A DNA stretch of 64,000 bases from assembly GCF_017491605.1 (NCBI RefSeq), contig NZ_JAFGYY010000020.1, positions 39,169 through 103,168 on the forward strand, given 5' to 3'. This document shows, piece by piece, positions 40,736 to 47,334 of this stretch. Source of the stretch: Pseudomonas sp. 30_B (GTDB lineage: Bacteria > Pseudomonadota > Gammaproteobacteria > Pseudomonadales > Pseudomonadaceae). A model generated the notes under the pieces. It made no database searches. It was not told the DNA's origin and worked only from the letters and a program-made list of their open reading frames with translations. Made by a program: the position numbers and the translations under genes. Within the stretch, counting starts at the first letter, position 1. Each line of letters opens with the position of its first letter.

Positions 40736-41710
40736 ATGAAGCTTCAGCAACTGCGCTATATCTGGGAAGTCGCGCACCACGACCTGAACGTCTCGGCCAC
40801 TGCTCAAAGCCTGTATACCTCCCAGCCCGGCATCAGCAAGCAGATCCGCCTGCTCGAAGACGAGCTGGGTGTCGAAGTCTTCGCCCGCAGCGGCAAGCAC
40901 CTCACCCGCGTCACCCCGGCCGGCGAGCGCATCATCAATACCGCCGGCGAGATCCTGCGCAAGGTCGAGAGCATCAAGCAGATCGCCCAGGAGTTCTCCA
41001 ACGAGAAGAAGGGCACGCTGTCCATCGCCACCACCCACACCCAGGCGCGTTATGCGCTGCCGGGCGTGATCAGCGGCTTCATCAAGCAGTACCCGGACGT
41101 TTCCCTGCACATGCACCAGGGCACGCCGATGCAGATCGCCGAAATGGCTGCCGACGGCACCGTCGACTTCGCCATCGCCACCGAGGCGCTGGAGCTGTTC
41201 GGCGACCTGATCATGATGCCGTGCTACCGCTGGAACCGCTGCGTGATCGTGCCCCAGGGCCACCCGCTGACCAAGGTACCGAAGCTGACCCTGGAACTGC
41301 TTGCCGAGCAGCCCATCGTCACCTACGTATTCGGCTTCACTGGCCGCTCCAAGCTGGACGAGGCCTTCAACCAGCGCGGCCTGGTGCCGAAGGTGGTGTT
41401 CACCGCCGCCGACGCCGACGTGATCAAGACCTATGTGCGCCTGGGCCTGGGCGTGGGCATCGTCGCGCACATGGCGGTCGATCCGAAGCTCGACAGCGAC
41501 CTGGTGATGCTCGACGCCAGCCACCTGTTCGAGTCCAGCGTGACCAAGATCGGTTTCCGTCGCGGGACCTTTCTGCGCGGCTTCATGTGCGACTTCATCG
41601 AGAAGTTCGCCCCCCACCTGACCCGCGACCTGCTGTCCAAGGCCGTGCAGTGCCACAACAAGACCGAGCTGGATGAGCTGTTCGAAGGGATCGAGTTGCC
41701 GGTGTACTGA
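40736..41710 (+). CDS. cysB: CysB, LysR-type regulator of sulfur assimilation
   Basis: 324 residues, the same length as enterobacterial CysB. The N-terminal winged helix-turn-helix is MKLQQLRYIWEVAHHDLNVS and ATAQSLYTSQPGISKQIRLL; the effector domain includes TTHTQARYALPGVI and GFTGRSKLDEAF. It activates sulfate assimilation genes with N-acetylserine as inducer. cysH lies 2.4 kb away on the other strand. It is followed by a strong terminator. Confidence 0.95.
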   Translation: MKLQQLRYIWEVAHHDLNVSATAQSLYTSQPGISKQIRLLEDELGVEVFARSGKHLTRVTPAGERIINTAGEILRKVESIKQIAQEFSNEKKGTLSIATTHTQARYALPGVISGFIKQYPDVSLHMHQGTPMQIAEMAADGTVDFAIATEALELFGDLIMMPCYRWNRCVIVPQGHPLTKVPKLTLELLAEQPIVTYVFGFTGRSKLDEAFNQRGLVPKVVFTAADADVIKTYVRLGLGVGIVAHMAVDPKLDSDLVMLDASHLFESSVTKIGFRRGTFLRGFMCDFIEKFAPHLTRDLLSKAVQCHNKTELDELFEGIELPVY

Positions 41711-41755
41711 TCGGGTTCGAGTCTCCGGTATCTGCCGTAGTACGGCTTCAAGGAA

Positions 41756-41792
41756 AACGCCGCGATTCCAGTGGGAATCGCGGCGTTTTTTA
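41756..41792 (+). terminator. Rho-independent terminator of cysB
   Basis: AACGCCGCGATTCC-AGTG-GGAATCGCGGCGTT, a perfect 14-bp stem followed by TTTTATT. Confidence 0.92.
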
Positions 41793-41835
41793 TTGGGCAG
41801 GCCTGCGCGTTATTCGCCCTGCGAAGAGCAAGAGC

Positions 41836-41948
41836 ATCGCGGACAGAGTCCGCTCCTACGCAGGCGCACAGCATCTGCCTTTCCCTGTAGGAGCGGATTT
41901 ATCCGCGATGCTTTTTACAAGAGCTTCGCGGACAAGGTCCGCTCCTAC
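41836..41948. repeat. Cluster of three REP elements
   Basis: Units at 41836-41859 (reverse), 41887-41909 (forward) and 41925-41948 (reverse) of the GGAC subtype, directly preceding copy B of the 296-nt repeat. Confidence 0.85.
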
Positions 41949-41991
41949 GGGAACCAACCCATCTCACGCCGGGCGCTTTGTTCCGCCTGTA

Positions 41992-42287
41992 GCTCTTGGG
42001 GACTTCCAGAGAAATCTCCGCTCGCTCCGGAGCGCCCCTTCAGGAGGCCGAGCGGAATCGGAGTTTCAGGGGTTGAGCGGCATGGATGCCGCGAGAGCGT
42101 CGTCGGGCCAGGGATGGCCCGTCGACGCGGGCCCCTGAAACTCCGATGGAGCGAGGGTATTTTTCGCCTAAGCGAAAAACCGGATGCAGGGGCAAGGCCT
42201 TTTGGTTCCTTTTGGGCCCCAAAAGGGACTCGCCCGAGGGGGCGAAACAAAATCTCTCAGCACACACCGAAGCGGCGCAGAAACACC
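41992..42287 (-). repeat. 296-nt structured dispersed repeat, copy B (inverted relative to copy A)
   Basis: The reverse complement aligns to 14001-14296 with long identical blocks (for example the start GTGTTTCTGCGCCGCTTCGG) and variable stems that keep pairing: CCTTTTGG/CCAAAAGG, TTTTTCGC/GCGAAAAA and GCGTCG/CGACGC replace the copy A stems. The closing stem is longer here (TCGGAGTTTCAGGGG with CCCCTGAAACTCCGA). It sits in the 676-base gap between the convergent cysB and MFS genes, which otherwise holds only the REP cluster and two terminators. Confidence 0.8.
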
Positions 42288-42355
42288 AAACCCCAAAACG
42301 GCGGATAACGCTTGAAGCGTTATGCGCCCTACGCCCGAGTGCATTGGCGCCATTG

Positions 42356-42382
42356 AAAAGCCCGGCATTCGCCGGGCTTTTT
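42356..42382 (-). terminator. Terminator of the MFS gene (bidirectional)
   Basis: AAAAGCCCGGC-ATTC-GCCGGGCTTTTT, 5 bases after the MFS stop codon. Pairing is perfect over 11 bp. Confidence 0.88.
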
Positions 42383-42386
42383 CGTC

Positions 42387-43571
42387 TCAGCGAATTCGCC
42401 AACGCAACAGCAGCAACGCGACAAAGGCCAGCCCGGCCCCGGCAAGGAAGGTGGCACTGGCCCCGAAGCCCTGCCAGAGCCAGCCGGCCAGCACGCTGGC
42501 CAGCAACATGGCGACACCGCTTGCAAGGTTGAACACGCCGAAGGCGGTGCCCTTGAGGTCGGCTGGCGTGGTGTCGGCGATCAGCGTGGCCAGCAGGCCC
42601 TGGGTGAAGCCCATATGCAATCCCCAGATGGCCACGCCAAGCAGCATCAAGGCCGTGGAGTCGGCCCAGGCCAACAGCAGGTCCGCCGCCACCAGCAGAA
42701 TCATGCCGACGGCCAGCAGGCCGCTGCGGTCGGTGCGGTCGGACCACCAGCCCACCGGGTAGGCCGAGAGCATGAACAGCAGCGACATCACCACCATCAC
42801 CACCGGCGTCCAGGCCATCGGCAGGCCCAGGTTCTGCGCCCGCAGCACGAGGAAAGCTTCGCTGAAGCGGGCGAGGGTGAACACCGCGCCAATCCCGACC
42901 ACCCACCAGTAGCGCGCCGGGAAGCTGCGCAGCGCGTCGCGGTGGATCGGCGAGCGGAAGCGGTGGGGGCCGGCGGCATGTTCCGGCTCCTTGACGAAGA
43001 AGATGATCGCCAGCACCGCGAGGCCCGCCGGAATGCAGGCGAACCAGAACACCAGCGGCAGGTTGTTGCCCAGCCAGAGCATCAGGGCGATCGCCAGCAA
43101 GGGACCGGCGAAGGCGCCGACGGTGTCCATCGATTGGCGCAGGCCGAAGCAGGCGCCACGGATGGAAGGCGGCGCCACGTCGGCGATCAGCGCGTCGCGC
43201 GGTGCGCCACGAATGCCTTTGCCGATGCGGTCGAGCAGGCGTGCGGTGAAGATGGCTTCGCCGGAGGTGGCCAGCGGGAACAAGGGTTTGGACAGCGCGG
43301 CCAGGCCGTAGCCGAACAGCACCAGCCCCTTGCGCCGGCCGAGGAAGTCGCTGATGGCGCCGGAGAACACCTTGACGATCAGTGCGCTGGCCTCGGCGAT
43401 GCCCTCGATCAGGCCGACGGTGACCATGCTCAGCCCCAGGCTGCCGACCAGGAACAACGGCAGCAGGCTGTGCAGCAGCTCCGACGACACGTCCATGAAC
43501 AGGCTGACGAAACCCAGTGCCCAGACGGTGCCGGGGATGCGGGGACGGGAGCGTTCCGAACCATCGGGCAT
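42387..43571 (-). CDS. MFS transporter
   Basis: 394-residue major facilitator with about 12 helices and two similar halves. The loop 2-3 motif is FSGAISDFLGRRKGLVLFGY and a partner motif in the second half is YPVGWWSDRTDRSGLLAVGM. LLDRIGKGIRGAPRDALIAD in the first half is typical of a subfamily of uncharacterised proteobacterial MFS proteins. The cargo is unknown. Transcribed alone, ending at a bidirectional terminator. Confidence 0.85.
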   Translation of the reverse strand: MPDGSERSRPRIPGTVWALGFVSLFMDVSSELLHSLLPLFLVGSLGLSMVTVGLIEGIAEASALIVKVFSGAISDFLGRRKGLVLFGYGLAALSKPLFPLATSGEAIFTARLLDRIGKGIRGAPRDALIADVAPPSIRGACFGLRQSMDTVGAFAGPLLAIALMLWLGNNLPLVFWFACIPAGLAVLAIIFFVKEPEHAAGPHRFRSPIHRDALRSFPARYWWVVGIGAVFTLARFSEAFLVLRAQNLGLPMAWTPVVMVVMSLLFMLSAYPVGWWSDRTDRSGLLAVGMILLVAADLLLAWADSTALMLLGVAIWGLHMGFTQGLLATLIADTTPADLKGTAFGVFNLASGVAMLLASVLAGWLWQGFGASATFLAGAGLAFVALLLLRWRIR

Positions 43572-43645
43572 GGCCGACGTCCTTGTGTGATGCGGGGCGG
43601 TCAGTATCGGTGACGGGAAATCAAGAAAGCGTCAAGCCAGCGGGT

Positions 43646-43990
43646 TCAGAGGCGGTCGAGATCGTCGCGGCTGGCCAGCTCCGCCAAGGCCTCGCGGGAA
43701 TCCAGCGGCAGCTCGCCGCGGCCCTCCAGCACTTCATGGAGGAAGCTCATGAACACGGTGTAGACGACCTCGCGGCCATCGTCGTGGCGGACGACGAAGA
43801 AGGGCGCGGTGTCCACGCCGTACTGCGCGGCGACCATCCAGCCGGCGCTGCCGGGGTTGCGCTCGTCGGCGACCAGGGTGCGGTCAATTCGATCGAGATA
43901 GCCGCCTTTTTCCAGTCGCTCGTGGACTTCGAGGCATTTGCGGCAGTCCTGGCCATCGGCCAGGACTTTCTTCACCAGGGTGATGCGCAT
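43646..43990 (-). CDS. Small thioredoxin/glutaredoxin-like protein near cysH
   Basis: 114 residues with an N-terminal CxxC in DGQDCRKCLEV and a TAPFFVV cis-proline-type segment, consistent with a thioredoxin-like fold. It lies 83 bases downstream of cysH on the same strand, so it may serve as an electron donor or partner in sulfate reduction; that is inference. The start at 43990 (MRITLVKKVL) follows GGAG. A much longer frame through the cysH end is not real. Confidence 0.7.
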   Translation of the reverse strand: MRITLVKKVLADGQDCRKCLEVHERLEKGGYLDRIDRTLVADERNPGSAGWMVAAQYGVDTAPFFVVRHDDGREVVYTVFMSFLHEVLEGRGELPLDSREALAELASRDDLDRL

Positions 43991-44073
43991 GGGATTGGCT
44001 CCGCCGCAGGCATGCAGGCGTCCGATCCTGGCTGCGGTTGACGTAGGAATTTCCGTCAGCCGAGGGTAAGGCC

Positions 44074-44808
44074 TCAGGCCTTGCTGATCAAATTGCCGGC
44101 GTGCAGACCGCATTCCTTCTGCGTGGCTTCTTCCCACCACCAGCGGCCTTCGCGTTCGTGCTGGTTGGGCAGTACCGGGCGAGTGCAGGGCTCGCAGCCG
44201 ATGCTGATGAAGCCGCGCTCGTGCAGGCTGTTGTAGGGGATTTCCAGCATGCGGATGTAGGCCCAGACTTCCTCGCTGCTCATGTTGGCCAGCGGGTTGA
44301 ACTTGTACAGCGGCTTTTCCGGGGTGGAGAAGGCGCTGTCCAGTTCTACGACGGCGACCTGGCTGCGGGTGCCGGGGCTCTGGTCCTTGCGCTGGCCGGT
44401 GGCCCAGGCGGTGACGCCGGAAAGCTTGCGTTTGAGCGGCTCGATCTTGCGGATGCCGCAGCATTCGCCGTGGCCGTCCTTGTAGAAGCTGTACAGGCCC
44501 TTTTCCTTGACGAAGGCTTCCAGCAGGCGCGGATCAGGCGACATCACCTCGATGGCGATGCCGTAGTGCTCGCGCACCTGCTCGATGAAACGGTAGGTCT
44601 CGGGGTGCAGGCGCCCGGTATCCAGGCTGAAGACCTTCACGTTCTTGTTGAGCTTCCAGGCCATGTCCACCAGCACCACGTCCTCGGCGCCGCTGAAGGA
44701 GATCCACAGATCGTCGCCGAAGTGCTCGAAGGCGAACTTCAGGATGTCCTGGGGGGATTTGCTGGCAAAGCTCGCGGCGATTTCCGCGACGTCGAACGGA
44801 TGGCTCAT
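44074..44808 (-). CDS. cysH: Adenylyl-sulfate (APS) reductase
   Basis: Reduces activated sulfate to sulfite. 244 residues. The iron-sulfur cysteine pairs CC (GECCGIRK) and CxxC (GCEPCTRP), typical of the APS-using enzyme rather than the PAPS type, are present, as are FSGAEDVVL (adenylate loop) and the catalytic C-terminal KECGLH. The start at 44808 is conventional. Upstream lies a perfect 14-base palindrome and the divergent thrH gene. Confidence 0.94.
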   Translation of the reverse strand: MSHPFDVAEIAASFASKSPQDILKFAFEHFGDDLWISFSGAEDVVLVDMAWKLNKNVKVFSLDTGRLHPETYRFIEQVREHYGIAIEVMSPDPRLLEAFVKEKGLYSFYKDGHGECCGIRKIEPLKRKLSGVTAWATGQRKDQSPGTRSQVAVVELDSAFSTPEKPLYKFNPLANMSSEEVWAYIRMLEIPYNSLHERGFISIGCEPCTRPVLPNQHEREGRWWWEEATQKECGLHAGNLISKA

Positions 44809-44887
44809 CAGGCGGTATTCCTAGTTTTGGTGGCGCAGGGCGCTCTTTGGCCGGATGGTAGCAAAGAGGCGGATATGCCCCTAAATA

Positions 44888-44901
44888 ACCTTCAGGAAGG
44901 T
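44888..44901. promoter_or_regulatory. Perfect palindrome between cysH and thrH
   Basis: ACCTTC-AG-GAAGGT, within the 188-base divergent gap, 80 bases from the cysH start. It is a candidate operator or promoter element; the protein that binds is unknown. Confidence 0.35.
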
Positions 44902-44996
44902 GCACTGTGGTGTTCGGATATAAGCGCCGCGTTGCGCCACCCGGAGCGAGCGGCTAGAGTGCCGCCTCTCAAGTCAAACCTGCGGGGAAATCGTTC

Positions 44997-45614
44997 GTGG
45001 AAATCGCCTGTCTCGACCTGGAAGGGGTTCTGGTTCCGGAAATCTGGATCGCCTTCGCTGAAAAAACCGGTATCGAAGCGCTCAAGGCGACGACTCGCGA
45101 TATTCCGGACTATGACGTGCTGATGAAGCAGCGTCTGCGCATCCTCGACGAGCACGGCCTGAAGCTGTCCGACATCCAGGAAGTGATCGCCACCCTGAAG
45201 CCCCTGGAGGGCGCGGTGGAGTTCGTCGACTGGCTGCGCGAGCGCTTCCAGGTGGTGATCCTCTCCGACACCTTCTACGAATTCTCCCAGCCGCTGATGC
45301 GCCAGCTCGGTTTCCCGACCCTGCTGTGCCACAAGCTGATCACCGACGAGACCGACCGTGTGGTCGGCTACCAGCTGCGCCAGAAGGATCCGAAGCGCCA
45401 GTCGGTCATCGCCTTCAAGAGCCTGTACTACCGTGTGATCGCCGCTGGCGACTCCTACAACGACACCACCATGCTCTCCGAGGCCCACGCCGGCATCCTG
45501 TTCCACGCGCCGGACAATGTGATCCGCGAGTTCCCGCAGTTCCCGGCGGTGCACACCTATGAGGACCTGAAGAAGGAATTCCTCAAGGCGTCGAACCGTC
45601 AGCTCAGCCTGTAA
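44997..45614 (+). CDS. thrH: ThrH, phosphoserine phosphatase / homoserine phosphotransferase
   Basis: HAD-family enzyme of 205 residues. The nucleophile loop is ACLDLEGVLVPE (Asp7), the second motif LSDTFYEFSQ, and the metal-binding loop AAGDSYNDTTML. ThrH of P. aeruginosa moves phosphate from phosphoserine to homoserine, supporting threonine and serine synthesis. It starts with GTG at 44997; the ribosome site is weak (GCGGGGAAAT). A terminator follows 15 bases after the stop. Confidence 0.93.
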   Translation: MEIACLDLEGVLVPEIWIAFAEKTGIEALKATTRDIPDYDVLMKQRLRILDEHGLKLSDIQEVIATLKPLEGAVEFVDWLRERFQVVILSDTFYEFSQPLMRQLGFPTLLCHKLITDETDRVVGYQLRQKDPKRQSVIAFKSLYYRVIAAGDSYNDTTMLSEAHAGILFHAPDNVIREFPQFPAVHTYEDLKKEFLKASNRQLSL

Positions 45615-45628
45615 GACCGGCTGTGACG

Positions 45629-45660
45629 AAAAAGCCCCGCGAATGCGGGGCTTTTTCTTT
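45629..45660 (+). terminator. Rho-independent terminator of thrH
   Basis: AAAAAGCCCCGC-GAAT-GCGGGGC followed by TTTTTCTTT. Confidence 0.92.
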
Positions 45661-45674
45661 TGCGGTGGCTTTTC

Positions 45675-45816
45675 GTAGGAGCGGACTTTGTCCCCCGAGG
45701 CTCTCTATGCCGGCCTATCGGCCGGATCGCGGATAAGATCCGCTCCTACGAGAGCGGTGCTGCGTTCGTTGTAGGAGCGCGCCATGCGCGCGATCGCGGG
45801 CATGGCCCGCTCCTAC
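45675..45816. repeat. Cluster of REP elements
   Basis: Four units in two inverted pairs: 45675 onward (forward, diverged GGACTTTGTCCC) with a reverse GGATAAGATCC unit near 45726-45749, and a fused pair at 45771-45816. Located between the convergent thrH and pabB ends. Confidence 0.82.
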
Positions 45817-45827
45817 AGGGAGGCCGG

Positions 45828-47171
45828 TTACAGGCCTTCCAGCGTCCGCAACAGCACACCGACCTTGGTCAGCGACTCCTCGTACTCTTCCTCCCAGTCC
45901 GAGTCGGCGACGATGCCGCCGCCGCCCCAGCAACTGACCTGGCCGTCCTTCACCAGCAGGGTGCGGATGGCGATGGAGCTGTCCATCTCGCCGCGCACGT
46001 CGAGGTAGAGCAGGCTGCCGCAATAGATGCTGCGTCGGGTCGGCTCCAGTTCGTCGATGATCTGCATGGCGCGCACCTTCGGCGCGCCGGTGATGGAGCC
46101 ACCGGGGAAGCTGCCTTCGAGCAGGTCGAGAGCGTCCTTATCGGCCGCCAGTTCGCCGGTGACGCTGCTGACCAGGTGGTGGACGTTGGGGTAGGTCTCC
46201 AGCGCGAACAGTTCCGGCACCCGCACGCTGCCGGGGCGGCAGCTGCGGCCCAGGTCGTTGCGCAGCAGGTCGACGATCATCAGGTTCTCGGCGCGGTCCT
46301 TCTCGCTGGCCAGCAGCGCCTCGGCGTTGGCCTGGTCGGCTTCCGGCGTGGCGCCGCGTGGGCGGGTGCCCTTGATCGGGCGGGTCTCCACCTGCCCGCT
46401 GTGGAGCTGGATGAAACGCTCCGGCGACAGGCTCAGCACCGCGCCTTCGGGCAGTTCCAGGTAGCCGGCGAAGGGCGTCGGGCAGGCTTCGCGCAGCGCC
46501 TGGTAGGCCAGCCACGGCGAGCCGCTGCAGGGCGCGCGGAAGCGCTGGGTGTAGTTCACCTGGTAGCAGTCGCCGTCGAGGATGTAGCGGTGCACCCGGT
46601 CCAGGGCATCGCAGTACTGCTCGCGGGCGAGGTCCGGGCGGAACGGTGCGCCCAGGCGGAAGGGCGGCAACGGTTCGGCCCGCGCACCGCTTTCGAACAG
46701 CGCGATCAGCCGCTCGCGCTCGCCCGGCGCAAGGGTCGGGTGGAACACCAGCTGGCTGGTGCAGGTTTGATGATCGGTGATCTGCGCCCAGGCGTAGAGG
46801 CCGAGGCGGGCATCGGGCAGGTCGAGGTCGTCGAGCGCGGGGGCAGACAGGCGTTCGATGCGGCGGCCGAAGTCGTAACTCAGGTAGCCGATCACTCCGC
46901 CGACGAACGGCAACTTCCGGTCGTCCGGCAGCCGGGCTTCGCCCAGGCTCTGCAACGCACTTCTCACCCTGGCGAAAAAGCCCTTGGCCGATTCGTCGGC
47001 GGTCGGTGCCAGTTCTGCCAATGGCCAGGCGCTCAGAAGGTCATAGCGTCCACGGGTGGCAAAAGGTCGACCGGCGTCCAGCAGGACGGCGCCGGGGGCT
47101 CGATGGATCAGGGCGAAGCGGTCACCAGGGTCTTCCTGATAGGGAAGAGGGTGTATGAAACAGTGAGGCAT
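45828..47171 (-). CDS. pabB: Aminodeoxychorismate synthase component I
   Basis: Folate branch: converts chorismate plus ammonia into 4-amino-4-deoxychorismate. 447 residues. The PIKGTRPRG motif (with the PabB lysine, where anthranilate synthase has Ala) is diagnostic; LASEKDRAENLMIVDLLRND, VNYTQRF and GGSITGAPKVRAMQII complete the chorismate-binding site. The glutaminase subunit is not in the window. The LuxR-type gene is divergent, 163 bases away. Confidence 0.94.
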   Translation of the reverse strand: MPHCFIHPLPYQEDPGDRFALIHRAPGAVLLDAGRPFATRGRYDLLSAWPLAELAPTADESAKGFFARVRSALQSLGEARLPDDRKLPFVGGVIGYLSYDFGRRIERLSAPALDDLDLPDARLGLYAWAQITDHQTCTSQLVFHPTLAPGERERLIALFESGARAEPLPPFRLGAPFRPDLAREQYCDALDRVHRYILDGDCYQVNYTQRFRAPCSGSPWLAYQALREACPTPFAGYLELPEGAVLSLSPERFIQLHSGQVETRPIKGTRPRGATPEADQANAEALLASEKDRAENLMIVDLLRNDLGRSCRPGSVRVPELFALETYPNVHHLVSSVTGELAADKDALDLLEGSFPGGSITGAPKVRAMQIIDELEPTRRSIYCGSLLYLDVRGEMDSSIAIRTLLVKDGQVSCWGGGGIVADSDWEEEYEESLTKVGVLLRTLEGL

Positions 47172-47201
47172 GAGTGAAAGCGTGCAAGGCGAATGGGAGG
47201 T

Positions 47202-47216
47202 TTCAGACCGTCTGAA
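47202..47216. promoter_or_regulatory. Palindrome in the pabB / LuxR-type gap
   Basis: TTCAGA-CCG-TCTGAA, a perfect dyad 31 bases upstream of the pabB start and 28 bases before the putative promoter of the regulator gene. Candidate operator. Confidence 0.35.
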
Positions 47217-47243
47217 TCGTCGATCCTAGAGCCATTTCTTCAG

Positions 47244-47272
47244 TTTACGTAGGAAACGCATTCTGTTAAGAA
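47244..47272 (+). promoter_or_regulatory. Putative sigma-70 promoter of the LuxR-type pair
   Basis: TTTACG and TAAGAA separated by 17 bases, 62 bases before the GTG start at 47335. Confidence 0.35.
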
Positions 47273-47334
47273 TTGAATTATCCCGCGGGGATTATGCTCC
47301 GTACCACAACGATAATGACATAGGGATACAGGCC

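Noticed and set aside
45675..45816. Possible CRISPR-like array of short repeats
   Set aside because: The units are palindromic REP elements in alternating orientation with unequal spacing; no constant spacers and no cas genes.
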